Source: Bacteroidota bacterium (GTDB lineage Bacteria; Bacteroidota; Bacteroidia; UKL13-3). Taken from it: a stretch of 64,000 nt of DNA. Of this stretch, positions 9,320 through 20,100 are shown piece by piece. The stretch spans positions 496,001 through 560,000 of the forward strand of contig JAIYAT010000035.1 of assembly GCA_027488905.1 (NCBI GenBank), given 5' to 3'. The position numbers were made by a program, and so were the translations under genes. The notes beneath the pieces are model-generated. The model saw nothing but the letters and a program-made list of their open reading frames with translations, did no database searches and was not told the DNA's origin. Numbering within the stretch: position 1 is the stretch's first letter; each line of letters opens with the position of its first letter.

Positions 9320-11461
9320 ATGAAACTCTTAGTTGCACTGTTTTTATACTTACCCGTATTAAGTTTTGCTCAGCAAAAATTTGATGTTGAGAAATTAAAA
9401 TCTCCCAAAAAACATGGGGTTGCAATTGCCAACCTCTTATCTGAAAAACGTGTCTATGAATACCGAGTAAGCAAAGGTAAACATGCTATTTTTTTGCCTA
9501 ATGGTTTAAGGAGTTCTACCTTTCTTGACCCAAATGTTTACTTAAGAAAAAAGGATAGCATATTTCCATACAGAGTTGATGTTGTATATTCCAGGTATCC
9601 TGTAATTGATAGTGTTTACAAAGAATTTTATGGCTTATTGTGCAACCGATTAATTCGTCTATTTGAGTTAGACCCAGAATTAAATACAGAAGAAATTGCG
9701 TTTAATAAGGTATTACAAACACATTGCGAATCGGATGAACAAGTGAATACCTTGTTCCATGGAATTGTAATTTGGTATCGCACTACCGCCGAAGAAATCT
9801 TATTTCAAAAATCAAATGAGGATAGCTTAAACATAACGGAGGCAAAAACAGAAAAGAACTCTACTTCCCAGGGTTCATTTAAAGAATACGTAGCTGCCAT
9901 AGAAACCGCTAAAGAATCTGTTCAATTAAATGATTCATTAAGAAATGCCTTAACAGGCAAACCAATTGACTTGCAGCAACAGATTATTAAAAATTATTTA
10001 GAGCAAGAAGTAAACAAACAGAATTCGATTTCTCTACTGCAGCGTTCGCCCGCCGAGATTCAAATGTATAAAAGACAAATCAATGAATTTCTAAAATTCA
10101 ATCCTTTTTCTGATTCAGTAGTTTGGAAAGTAATGAACCGGCATCCAAATTGGCAAAATGCCATTGTAATTAATGATTGGACAGGTTCTATGTATGGTTA
10201 TGGCGCACAGATTGTACATTGGCATCTTAATAATTTTAGACAATCAGGGGTAAAACGGATTACGCTTTTTAATGATGGAGATAAGAAATCGCAATTTGAA
10301 AAAATAATTGGAGAAACTGGTGGCATTTACAGTTCTGATGCCTCTGACCTTCCAAAAATAATGAGTCTTTTTAATTTGGTTAGGCTAAATGGTCATGGAG
10401 GAGATAGGCCAGAAAATGATGTCGAGGCTTTGGTTCAAGCCGTAAAAGAATACCCAGAAGCCACCGACGTAATTCTAATTGCAGATAATTATGCATGTAT
10501 AAGAGACATTGAATTAGTAGCAAAAATTGGTAAACCAGTAAAAATTTTGGTTTGTGGCTATATCAAAGAATTAGGTGTAAATCCACATTTGGTATATTTA
10601 GCCAAAGCAACTGGTGGCAGTTTACATACCTTAGAAAATGACTTTGAAAACATCAAAACAGAAATTGACGAAAAAGGAGAAATAAAGGTTTTTAATGACA
10701 AAAGATTTTTGTTGAGCTTAATGGATTGTTCGCCATACCAACCTAATGAAATTAAATTTGGCAAAGAAGCTTTCAAAACCTTCACCGATTTAGATAGTGC
10801 TATGCTTGAGCCTAAGGTAGTAAGGAAAATAGAACTCAAACAACAAAATTTAGAAAGCTTCCCAAAAGCAATTTTTAAACTAGAGAATGTATATGATTTG
10901 AACCTATCCGGCAATGAAATACCGGTTATTCCTAATAAAATAAAACAACTCAAACACTTGAAGTCGATAGATTTTTCTAGCAATCAATTAGTAGCACTTC
11001 CGAAGTCAATTTTGAGTATAAAAGGTTTGGAAGCAATAAATTTAAATGATAATAAAATTAAGGAGTTAAGCCAGTTTTTTCCATCCATGTATTATGTGAA
11101 AACCCTATTTGTTTCAGGAAATCAATTAGGGAATATTAATGGCATTAATCAGTTAAAGAATGCAAAAACTCTTAACTTTTCAAATAATAAAATTAGTGAA
11201 ATTCCTATTGAAATTAATCAACTAAAATCGCTTCAAATTTTGGATTTATCAAACAATCTATTATTGGGTTTACCAAAAAGCATTATTGGATTAAGCAGAT
11301 TAGAAGAGTTAAATTTAGAAAACAACCAATTAGGCTCACTTCCACCCTATTTGTACAGACTTAGGAAGCTTAAAGTATTAAAGCTTTCAGGAAATCCTTT
11401 AACTGAAAGGGAAAAAGAAAGAATTAGGAAAGAGTTACCTTTTGTAATGGTAAGTTTTTAA
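9320..11461 (+). CDS. Exported protein with vWA-like domain and C-terminal leucine-rich repeats
   Basis: The ATG at 9320 gives a good signal peptide (MKLLVALFLYLPVLSFAQ); an ATG at 9299 would add seven residues before it. Residues about 25-250 are unrecognised and mostly helical. Around residues 280-440 is a vWA-like Rossmann fold: VINDWTGSMYGYG supplies a DxTxS MIDAS motif, followed by ITLFNDGD and DVILIADNYACIRD. Residues about 500-710 hold seven or so leucine-rich repeats of 22-23 residues (LNLSGNEIPVIPNKIKQL, LDLSNNLLLGLPKSI, LNLENNQLGSLP). No sorting domain is present, so a periplasmic location is likely. The stop codon overlaps the stop of the convergent kinase gene by three bases. The combination suggests a metal-dependent binding protein; its partner is unknown. 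Confidence 0.75.
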   Translation: MKLLVALFLYLPVLSFAQQKFDVEKLKSPKKHGVAIANLLSEKRVYEYRVSKGKHAIFLPNGLRSSTFLDPNVYLRKKDSIFPYRVDVVYSRYPVIDSVYKEFYGLLCNRLIRLFELDPELNTEEIAFNKVLQTHCESDEQVNTLFHGIVIWYRTTAEEILFQKSNEDSLNITEAKTEKNSTSQGSFKEYVAAIETAKESVQLNDSLRNALTGKPIDLQQQIIKNYLEQEVNKQNSISLLQRSPAEIQMYKRQINEFLKFNPFSDSVVWKVMNRHPNWQNAIVINDWTGSMYGYGAQIVHWHLNNFRQSGVKRITLFNDGDKKSQFEKIIGETGGIYSSDASDLPKIMSLFNLVRLNGHGGDRPENDVEALVQAVKEYPEATDVILIADNYACIRDIELVAKIGKPVKILVCGYIKELGVNPHLVYLAKATGGSLHTLENDFENIKTEIDEKGEIKVFNDKRFLLSLMDCSPYQPNEIKFGKEAFKTFTDLDSAMLEPKVVRKIELKQQNLESFPKAIFKLENVYDLNLSGNEIPVIPNKIKQLKHLKSIDFSSNQLVALPKSILSIKGLEAINLNDNKIKELSQFFPSMYYVKTLFVSGNQLGNINGINQLKNAKTLNFSNNKISEIPIEINQLKSLQILDLSNNLLLGLPKSIIGLSRLEELNLENNQLGSLPPYLYRLRKLKVLKLSGNPLTEREKERIRKELPFVMVSF

Positions 11462-14349
11462 TTGTCAAATGGAATTCTAATTCTAACCCTAGTTCCAATT
11501 GCCATTCCAGTTTCATCAATTTTATCTACAAACTCAATTCCAATTAAGTTTTCTCTATGGGTATTTAATATTTGCAAACGTTTTTCATTTGCAGAAGTAG
11601 AGAAAGAATTCCATTTTTCTGCCTTATAACTATTTATCCTAGTAGATTCCCTTCTACCCACACCATTATCATCCACTATAACAAACATGGCATCATCAGT
11701 TCTACTAAAGTTAATCATTACTTTTTTGGGACCAATTTTATGCAAAAGACCGTGTTTAATGGCATTCTCCACATAAGGCTGAATCATCATAGATGGAATC
11801 TGAATGAGTTCTGTTTCTAGTTGTTCATCAACTATAAACTCATATTCAAAGTCACCAGTTTGAAAACGTGCTTTTTCTAATTCAAGATAAAAACGTAAGG
11901 CTTTTATTTCATCATCTAAGCTTACAAATTCCTTACCCGACATGTCGAGAATCATTCTGGTTAATCGAGAAAATTTATTCAAATAAGCAGAGGCTAATTG
12001 CTTGTCATTTGTGAGTATATAAGATTGAATAGTGTTAAGTGCATTATAAAAGAAGTGGGGATTCATTTGAGATTTTATGGCAGTTAACATAGATTGACCC
12101 AAACTTTTTTCTAACTCAACCTTTTCCATTTGCAACCTATTGCTTTCACTAATTTGGTTGATTCTTAATTGATAAAAGGCAATAAATACTAATATAATTA
12201 AACAGATAATGAGTAACAAAAACCAAAACTTTTTGTAAAAAGGTGCATTAATGGTAAACTTTAATTTTTGTTCTTCAGGTTCAAATTCACCTTGTTTAAA
12301 TTGAATTTCGTATGAACCTGGTGACAATGATGGCAACTCTAATTTCCTATTGCCAGAAGAAGTTAACACCCAATCGCCTTCATTTATTTTATAATATAAA
12401 TCAATGTCATTTGCTGTATTAAAATTTAACAAAGCATAATTTACGAGTACTTTATTATCTTTAGGTAAAACGTTTTCAATATTTTGAAGCGGCCGCTCTA
12501 CACCACCTAATTGCCAGCTTGTAATATAAAATGGGGCTCGCTTTTTAAGCTGAAAGTTTGATTTGGGTTCAACAATAATTAAACCATTATTAACAGCAAT
12601 TAATAATTCACTTTTACTATATAAAATATCATTAATTTCTTGCCCCTTTGAAAGATAGGCTAATTGCAAGGGTTTAGATTTTTGTTGACCCAAAGGCAAT
12701 GAATACAAGTAGTTTTCACCTATCAAAAAAAGCACATCATAGTTTATCTTTATATCTTTAAGGTTAAAGGGCAATGGCATTTTCGAGAACTGCTTTTCCT
12801 CATTCATTACAAACAATTGTCCATTTCCATTTAAACAATACAAATTGTCTTTGTAACCAATAATTTTGCTTGCAAAAAAGTCTTCCCCATTTACTTTGAT
12901 TTCATTTAATCCATAAGGAGATAATTCAAATAAGCCTAAATTTGTTGCGAAAAACACTTTGGAATGATTAGGCAAAGCGGCAACTGACTTTCCTCTTACG
13001 GCATATGGCAATAAATTTGCTTCATTTTTAATTTCCTTATCCTGAAAAACAGAAAAAATAGAATCCCAAACAGAATTTTCAGCATTTTTATTTACACGCA
13101 CTAAACAAATATTACCAGAGGAAGCATAGGCATAATATTTATGATCTAAGCGCGCAACTTCCTTCACAGAGGTTGTTCGTTTATGAAGAACTTTAAGATT
13201 ATTTTGGGCTATAATAAACTCAAAATCTGTGTAAATAAGGTATTGTAAAACTGAATCATATTTTAAGTTCAAAATTTCATGATCTCGTCCTTTTATAATC
13301 CTTTTAGGCAATGCTCTATTTTCAAAATGGTAGATACTTCCTTTTCGAGTTCCAACAAAAAATCCAGTCTTACCCTCTTCTAATTTTATAGGTTTTTCTG
13401 AGGGCAATTCATGGTAATTGGTTTTCAAATCTGTAACAAGCAACAGTCCATCTGATAAAGAAGTAAACCATAAATTTCCTTCCCTATCCTCAAAAACACT
13501 TGAAATATTATAACTTCCAAATAGCGGTTTGCCATAATTACTTAAAATTTTCCCACTTTCTGAAATTCCAAAAACGCCAGTAGGTGTGCAGGCCCAATAA
13601 TGATTTCCTGCATAAGTATAGTTTTGAAAGAAGTACTTTTGAGGGAATTTTTTTATGTTAAATTTTCCGTCAGATTGCCAATCATAAAGCAAGCCTTCGC
13701 TATTAGCCCTATCCCCAAATAAAATTCCAGTTTTAGTAATCGCTATTGGTATATAGGCCTGTTTGGTGGTTCTGCTTTTTATCAATTCATGCACAGCAAC
13801 CAAATTTAATCCCTCAATTACATATAGCTTCTTTGATTGTAGATAGAATTTGTTCCCTTTACTTATACATGCACTGTAGTATTTCGATTCAATTTTTAGG
13901 GTTTTTACCTTTCTCAAATCCTTCAAGGTGTAAATATCTATGCCATTCTTAAGCACCACATACAAATATTCTTCTGTAATACCATACCTTGTATACCCAA
14001 AAGGTTCATCCATTTTAAGTGGCCATAAACTATCATTCTCAACATAAAAAATATACCCATCAAAATTACTGTACCAAATTCTTTCATATTTATCTTCATT
14101 GATATAACTTCCTGCTTTGGAAGATTGCCGCACTGAATAGTAAGTTTTAAAATTAACACCATCAAACCTGCTTATGCCTTCATTATGCGAGACCCAAATA
14201 AATCCCTTTTTATCTTGAGTAATGCAATAAACAGAATTTGAAGGTAATCCTTTGCTTTTGTCAATCACCGTAAAATAGGGCTCTTGAGCAAAAACTACAA
14301 AAGAAATTAAGGTTTGAACCAAGAGTAGATAAAGTCTATTTTTATTCAT
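11458..14349 (-). CDS. Propeller-type LytS/YehU family sensor histidine kinase
   Basis: Membrane sensor kinase of 963 residues from the ATG at 14349 (one codon after an in-frame TTG). A signal segment (LYLLLVQTLISFVVFAQ) precedes a periplasmic beta-propeller with regulator-propeller repeats such as GLPSNSVYCITQDKKGFIWV and DREGNLWFTSLSDGLL. A Y_Y_Y-like Ig domain follows near 640-700, then one membrane helix (about 708-726), a short coiled coil, and a His_kinase domain with SQMNPHFFYNALN (H765) and ATPase motifs PYVENAIKHG and DDNGVG. Such kinases normally pair with a LytTR response regulator, but none is adjacent. The ligand is unknown. It converges on the vWA-LRR gene and ends 8 bases after the start side of no other gene; the cytochrome gene upstream is 8 bases away and may be co-transcribed. 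Confidence 0.88.
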   Translation of the reverse strand: MNKNRLYLLLVQTLISFVVFAQEPYFTVIDKSKGLPSNSVYCITQDKKGFIWVSHNEGISRFDGVNFKTYYSVRQSSKAGSYINEDKYERIWYSNFDGYIFYVENDSLWPLKMDEPFGYTRYGITEEYLYVVLKNGIDIYTLKDLRKVKTLKIESKYYSACISKGNKFYLQSKKLYVIEGLNLVAVHELIKSRTTKQAYIPIAITKTGILFGDRANSEGLLYDWQSDGKFNIKKFPQKYFFQNYTYAGNHYWACTPTGVFGISESGKILSNYGKPLFGSYNISSVFEDREGNLWFTSLSDGLLLVTDLKTNYHELPSEKPIKLEEGKTGFFVGTRKGSIYHFENRALPKRIIKGRDHEILNLKYDSVLQYLIYTDFEFIIAQNNLKVLHKRTTSVKEVARLDHKYYAYASSGNICLVRVNKNAENSVWDSIFSVFQDKEIKNEANLLPYAVRGKSVAALPNHSKVFFATNLGLFELSPYGLNEIKVNGEDFFASKIIGYKDNLYCLNGNGQLFVMNEEKQFSKMPLPFNLKDIKINYDVLFLIGENYLYSLPLGQQKSKPLQLAYLSKGQEINDILYSKSELLIAVNNGLIIVEPKSNFQLKKRAPFYITSWQLGGVERPLQNIENVLPKDNKVLVNYALLNFNTANDIDLYYKINEGDWVLTSSGNRKLELPSLSPGSYEIQFKQGEFEPEEQKLKFTINAPFYKKFWFLLLIICLIILVFIAFYQLRINQISESNRLQMEKVELEKSLGQSMLTAIKSQMNPHFFYNALNTIQSYILTNDKQLASAYLNKFSRLTRMILDMSGKEFVSLDDEIKALRFYLELEKARFQTGDFEYEFIVDEQLETELIQIPSMMIQPYVENAIKHGLLHKIGPKKVMINFSRTDDAMFVIVDDNGVGRRESTRINSYKAEKWNSFSTSANEKRLQILNTHRENLIGIEFVDKIDETGMAIGTRVRIRIPFDN

Positions 14350-14357
14350 CAATTTCT

Positions 14358-15317
14358 TTAATTGGATTGATTTCTCTTGAAAGCAATAATAGGTTCAAAC
14401 GGACCAAACTTATGCTGGTACAAAGAAAAGGTGTCAGCAAATGGACCAATGCCATAATCAAATGGCTTGTTTTTGATATTTGGGTAATCCACCTTTAAAG
14501 GAATTGCTCTTGGGTGTATGGAATCATTGTTAATAAAAGCTGCTATATCTAAAGCTTCTTTATCAGTCAAAGCAGGTTGATTATGTTTAGCAATTAAATG
14601 TGGCATATTTGCCTTTAACCACGAAGCCATTATTGTTATCCTATGCATGCTTGAACCTGCTTGATAGGCATTTTTACCCCACAAGGGAGGATATACATAA
14701 AAGTTATTGCTGGCATGCATAACACCTTCCCCATTTTCGCCATGGCAACTGCTACACTTATTTAAATAAAGCTGTGCGCCAATCCTTGAATTTGCAGGCA
14801 TTTTGGGGAATTCGAGTTTTAAATTTTTCTCTCCAGGAAAGGAATCTAATTTTTGAACAAAAGAATTTATCCATTTGAAATAAGATAAAAATGCGATCAT
14901 TTCTTTGCTATCATAAGGAAGTGGCTTTCCTAAATGGGGTCTTTCAATACAATTATTAATTCTATCCGCTAAGCTCAAAACTTTGTTTTCTCTTGGTCTG
15001 TATTGTGGATACCGTTGATGTGCACGCATTAAATTAAAAGCAAAAGGCTTGGTGCCAGCCTCTTGATGGCAATTGCTGCAGTTCATTTTATTCCCTAGGT
15101 ATTTGCCCATATTTCCCTCAGGGCCTATTAATTCTGAGGTATGAAGCATTAAGTCTCTACCTAGTTTTACACTTTCTCCAAATTCGTCATTTGTAATCAA
15201 TGTGCTATCAACAAAAACAAAATTAGCGTTTTCTGAAAAGGTTTTTCCGTCTTGATTTTCAATTGAACAACCAAAATAAAAAATCATGAGTAAACTCGCT
15301 ACAATCAAATATTTCAT
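14358..15317 (-). CDS. Dihaem cytochrome c lipoprotein, TsdA-like
   Basis: Exported c-type cytochrome. The ATG at 15317 gives a lipoprotein signal (MKYLIVASLLMIFYFGCS, lipid Cys17); a start three codons upstream is possible. Two CxxCH haem sites are present: CSNCH at 80-84 and CSSCH at 188-192. Between them, RYPQYRPRENKVLSLADRIN, NNCIERPHLGKPLP and EMIAFLSYFKWI closely follow the N-terminal domain of thiosulfate dehydrogenase TsdA and related SoxA/TsdA cytochromes; LYLNKCSSCHGENGEGV and the later WL.ANMPHL block form a standard cytochrome c domain. TsdA joins two thiosulfates to tetrathionate; whether this homologue does so is not shown here. A divergent arylsulfotransferase-like gene lies 82 bases away, so a sulfur-compound theme is possible but unproven. 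Confidence 0.82.
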   Translation of the reverse strand: MKYLIVASLLMIFYFGCSIENQDGKTFSENANFVFVDSTLITNDEFGESVKLGRDLMLHTSELIGPEGNMGKYLGNKMNCSNCHQEAGTKPFAFNLMRAHQRYPQYRPRENKVLSLADRINNCIERPHLGKPLPYDSKEMIAFLSYFKWINSFVQKLDSFPGEKNLKLEFPKMPANSRIGAQLYLNKCSSCHGENGEGVMHASNNFYVYPPLWGKNAYQAGSSMHRITIMASWLKANMPHLIAKHNQPALTDKEALDIAAFINNDSIHPRAIPLKVDYPNIKNKPFDYGIGPFADTFSLYQHKFGPFEPIIAFKRNQSN

Positions 15318-15398
15318 GCAAATCAAAAATAGGAAACTTCCAATGCCTAATCAAAGTTTAATTTTTTTTAGTTACTTTGATTACTTTAATAACAAGAT

Positions 15399-17066
15399 AT
15401 GTTGGCAAGAAAAATACATTACATCTTAATAATTTTTTGTTTCGGTTTGAACCAAACCCTTAATGCTCAAGATATTTTACCGATGGATGGGGCAACCTTA
15501 AACTATACTCAAATTATGTTTGAAATGCCTTTTAATAACCAAGCAGATAAGTACCAAATTATTATAAGTGAATGTGATTTAAGAGGAGAGAAATGCAAAG
15601 AAATTATTAAAACTACTAATAAATCGCATGCAATTATGGTAAGAGCGGGAATTGAATTTGGGAAAACTTATAAATGGAATTACGCTGCATTTAAAGATAA
15701 AAAAAGATTAACCTTCTCTAAAGATTTTACTTTCTACGTTGGTTCAAACCAACTCTTAGATACTAATTTACAAAAACTCACATACACTCAAATAAACAAA
15801 TCAAAAAAAGAAGGCATTCTAATCATAGATGGTTTAAAATTAATCACCGATTTAAAAGGAAAACCAATTTTGTACCTAAATTATAAAAGTGACCATTCTG
15901 TGAGAGACATAAATTTAACACCACAAGGCACCTTAACCTTGGTTGATAATAGATTTGGGGAAATAAAAGAGTTGCAATTAAATGGTGAAATGGTATGGAT
16001 TGGCGCTGGGAAATATGAAAACACAGAAGGTAGGGATGACAAGTATCACCATGAATTTGAAAAGGTAAATCAAAACTTTTATTTGGCGGCAGGTAAAAAG
16101 AAAGTAGGTAGTTTTGAGGAAACCTATGGCTTAGAAGAAGTGCCTAGTGAAACGCTTTGTGAAACTATTATTGGATTTGACAAAGAGGGAACAGAAGTTT
16201 GGCGGTTTAACTTGTTACCCGAATTAAAAAGACAATACGACATAGCTCCCGATGTGAACATGTTTAATCCTACTCGCCTAGGACATCTTAATGGAATGGT
16301 TGTAGATACGACGAATAAGATAGTATATGCCAGCTTCAAGACCTTTAACACTGTAATGAAAATTGATATGGCTTCCAATCGAATTTTATATCAATATGGA
16401 TTAAAGAAAATTAATTTTAAAGATTCTTTAGAAGAAGGATTGCTTTTTGAGCAACAACATGCCCCAACATTTAATAAAAACGGGAATTTGTTAATTTTTA
16501 ACAATGGCAACGAAAAGACAGGATCAGGAATTACAGAACTAAGAGTAGGAGAAAACTTAGATAGCGCCAATGAAGTGGTAAAAAACATTTACTTTAAAGA
16601 TTACCTTTCAAAGGATTACTATGCGGTTCAAATGGGTTCGGTTCAGGAAACAGGGAAAAACAAGTATTTAGTATGTATGGGAAGTTCACCGCATTTCTTT
16701 GAAATTGACACTAAAAAGAAAAAGTTACTTTGGCAAGCCTATACTTTTCAAAATTACAGGTATCATGAAAATGGAAAAATATGGAGACCTGTGTTTTCTT
16801 ATAGAATAAAACAATATTCCTCTTTATATCAATTTCATTTTACGATTGATAGAAAAGTTACAAAAGGAAAGGAGTTTTTGCTGTTAAGTAACAATGGAAC
16901 AGAAAGTGATTCCTACCAAATTTCTTTCGAAGGAGAAAATTCAAACCTAAATTTTTACTTAAAAAATATTAAACCAGGAAAAATTAAAATGATTAAAATC
17001 CCAAGGCATGCCCAATTATCAGTGAGGTCAATGAAAAGTGAAACCGATAAAATCTTGCAACCTTGA
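15399..17066 (+). CDS. Arylsulfotransferase (ASST)-like secreted beta-propeller protein
   Basis: Exported protein of 555 residues with a signal peptide (KIHYILIIFCFGLNQTLNAQ). Residues about 25-125 look like a fibronectin-type III-like domain (YQIIISECD, TYKWNYAAFK). The rest resembles the six-bladed propeller of ASST-family sulfotransferases: LVDNRFGEIKELQLNGEMVW, FEKVNQNFYLAAG, HLNGMVVDTTNKIVYASF, QQHAPTFNKNGNLLIFNNG, with histidines placed where the family has active-site residues. ASST enzymes move sulfate between phenols without PAPS in the periplasm. I assign the family, not the substrate. It has no sorting domain. The divergent neighbour is a TsdA-like cytochrome. Two GGTTCAAACC motifs occur (15444, 15741). 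Confidence 0.7.
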   Translation: MLARKIHYILIIFCFGLNQTLNAQDILPMDGATLNYTQIMFEMPFNNQADKYQIIISECDLRGEKCKEIIKTTNKSHAIMVRAGIEFGKTYKWNYAAFKDKKRLTFSKDFTFYVGSNQLLDTNLQKLTYTQINKSKKEGILIIDGLKLITDLKGKPILYLNYKSDHSVRDINLTPQGTLTLVDNRFGEIKELQLNGEMVWIGAGKYENTEGRDDKYHHEFEKVNQNFYLAAGKKKVGSFEETYGLEEVPSETLCETIIGFDKEGTEVWRFNLLPELKRQYDIAPDVNMFNPTRLGHLNGMVVDTTNKIVYASFKTFNTVMKIDMASNRILYQYGLKKINFKDSLEEGLLFEQQHAPTFNKNGNLLIFNNGNEKTGSGITELRVGENLDSANEVVKNIYFKDYLSKDYYAVQMGSVQETGKNKYLVCMGSSPHFFEIDTKKKKLLWQAYTFQNYRYHENGKIWRPVFSYRIKQYSSLYQFHFTIDRKVTKGKEFLLLSNNGTESDSYQISFEGENSNLNFYLKNIKPGKIKMIKIPRHAQLSVRSMKSETDKILQP

Positions 17067-17132
17067 TTTTTGATATTTACATAATATTAATATTAATTAA
17101 AAAACATATTTTAGTAAATCAATTAAAACAAC

Positions 17133-20100
17133 ATGAAAAAACTACTACCTAGAATTTTGATTCTTTTCCTAGTGCTTTTTGGAATAGAAACAAGGGCTGT
17201 TCAACTCAGTGGGGTTTACACAATTAACCCCTCACTTCCAGCAACAGCCACCAACTTTCAAAACATTAGGTCGGCTGTGACTTATATGACTAGCACTGGA
17301 GTAAGAGCCGATGCAGGTCCAGCAAACTCAGGTACTGTTGGTGTAAGTGGGCCAGTGGAATTTCAAATTGCCACAGCCACTTTTAACGAACAGATTACTA
17401 TTCCAGCAATTACTGGTTCATCTACCACAAATACAATCGTTTTTAAAGGAAATGGAAGAACCAATACTTTACTAACTTTTGCAACGGCAGATGCAAACAA
17501 TAGACACACACTAAAATTCAATTTATGTAACAATGTTACTTTTAGGGACATGACTATTAGGGGTACTGGTACTACTTATGCTTGGGTGGTTCATATCATG
17601 GGCTTAAATGCCAACAATAACAAATTGAAGAATTGCACAGTTGATATAACTGGAACAGGTATAACTTCTGGTTCAACATTTTATATTGGAGTGGTAATTA
17701 ATAACAGTGCAACCTCAGCTACAACTGGAACAAGAATAGATGGAACTGAAATTGATAGCTGTTTAATTAATTATGGCTATTATGGAATTGTTTCTGCCGG
17801 AGCTTCCGCTAATTTGCACGTTGGATTTAAAGTAACCAATACTCAAATAATTAATTCATATTTATTTGGATTGTATTCAACTTTTGCAAATGGAGTAACC
17901 TTTCAAAACAACTACATTAACCCAAGAGCAGCCTATTTATATAACTATGGCGTTTATTTATTAAATTCAATCTGTACTACTCCTAATAGACATATCATAA
18001 CTAACAATAAAATTAATGGATTTGGGTATTATGGCGTATACATTTCTGGTTCAAGTAATTTAAGCGGTAACAAAGGATTATTTGCAAATAATATGATTGG
18101 TGGTGGCATTAAATATGAATACAGTAATTGTATTTATTTTTCAGGTACCAGCCAATGGAGAATAGCTCACAATACCTTTAACCATGACATAAATGGACAA
18201 AGTAATAATAATGGGGCAGTTTTTATAAGCTCTGGTTCTGGCAACTCCTTTATTAACAATATTTGTAATGAAAAAGTAGCATCAAGCGCCTTGCCGCTTT
18301 ATGCCTCTTCTAGTGCGGTATTCGACACTATGAATTACAATCTATTTAATCGTCCAGATACTGCCACAGGTGGTCTTATTTATGTAGGTTCAATCTTAAA
18401 TAGTGGAAGTTTTAAAGGCGCTGCAGGTCAAAATATCAATTCAATCTATAGCAACCCAATGTTTGCTAATGACACTGCCATGTTGAACAGAAATGCTTGT
18501 CATCAAGGAATGCCTTTAAGCTATGTACCTTCAGATATTTTTGGAACAACAAGATCAACAACAAACCCTGTAATGGGTGCATTTGAAACACCTTCCATTG
18601 GCAATAATTTGGCTGTTTTAAGTGTAACAAACATTAAGGCTCCAATAACATCGGGTGCTCAAGACCTTACCGTTTTAGTTAGAAATAACGGAAACAACTC
18701 AGTTACATCCTTTAACTTGAGTTATACCTTAAACAATGGAACACCTGTGGTTTATCCGTGGACTGGCACTTTAAATGCCTGTGATACTATCTCAGTTTCA
18801 TTTACAGGTACACAACAACCTTCACTCGGTGCGGTAAATCAATTTAAAATTTATTCAAGCTTGCCAAATGCTGCAAATGATTCAGATGCAACAAATGACA
18901 CAATTAATCCGGCTTTCTTCCTTCCATTAAATGGCGTATATTATATTGGTGGAACTACTCCAGACTTTGCAAAACCTAGTGATGCATTCAATGCTTTGCA
19001 ATCAGCGGGTATGACTGGACCAGTTAGATTTGAAGTTAGACCAGGTACTTACATTGATCAAGTTAGTATTGACAATCCAATTTTGGGGTTAAGCAGCACA
19101 AACAATGTAGTTATGGCTGGCACAAACAGAAATACTTGTATCATTCAAACTAATAATACTAGCGCTTCTCAAAGGCATACCATAAGAATTGGGCAAAGTC
19201 ATATCAGAATTGATAGTTTAACCCTAAGAGGAAATAGCCCTTCTTTTGGTTGGGTTGTGCATATCAATAAAAACCTAACTAGAAATATAAGAGTTAAAAA
19301 TTGTAATATAGAATTAACTCATCCAAATGCACAGACTTCAACTTCAGACGTTTTCGCAGGTGTTGTTATGTCTGGGTCAAATAATAGCTTGTACTATTCG
19401 GATAACTTTGTGCTAGATAGCATAGAAATTGATTCTAATTTCATCAATTATGGTTATGCAGGTATTTACCAATATTCTTATTTCTATAATTATTATTATT
19501 CTTATGGAGCTCCGTCAGAAACCATTAAAATGAGAAATAACACAATAAACAATGTTTATAGTTTTGGTATCAACACTAATGGAACTTCTAGTTTGGATAT
19601 AAGTAATAACACGATTAGGTTTAGAATTGACTTATTAAACATAATTTACAATTATGGTTTATATATCGGAAACCATGATGCAACTTCCTCAGCAAATAAA
19701 CAATTTAGAGTAAATGGAAACCGAGTAATTAATGCAAATTACTTTGGGGTTTACTTTAATAATATTCTAACCAACGCTAATAATCGTGGGCAATTCAATA
19801 ACAATAGTGTTAATGTTGGTATAAACCTTCAAAACTGTAATGGACTTTATTTTTACAATTTAACCAATACAGATATCTACCATAACTCAGTTTTAAATAA
19901 CCAAGCTTCAACCTCAAATTCTAGTGGCGCCTTTTATTTTGGACAAGGAACAGGTATGCGCATTAGAAACAATCATTTTGTTTGTAGCAATCCGAGCACT
20001 TTAGGAAGTCCAGTATATTTTTCTGGGGTTTCTTATACAGCAAATAATCAATTGAATTATAATAATTATTTCCGTTTAGAAAAGACTGGAAACTATGTAT

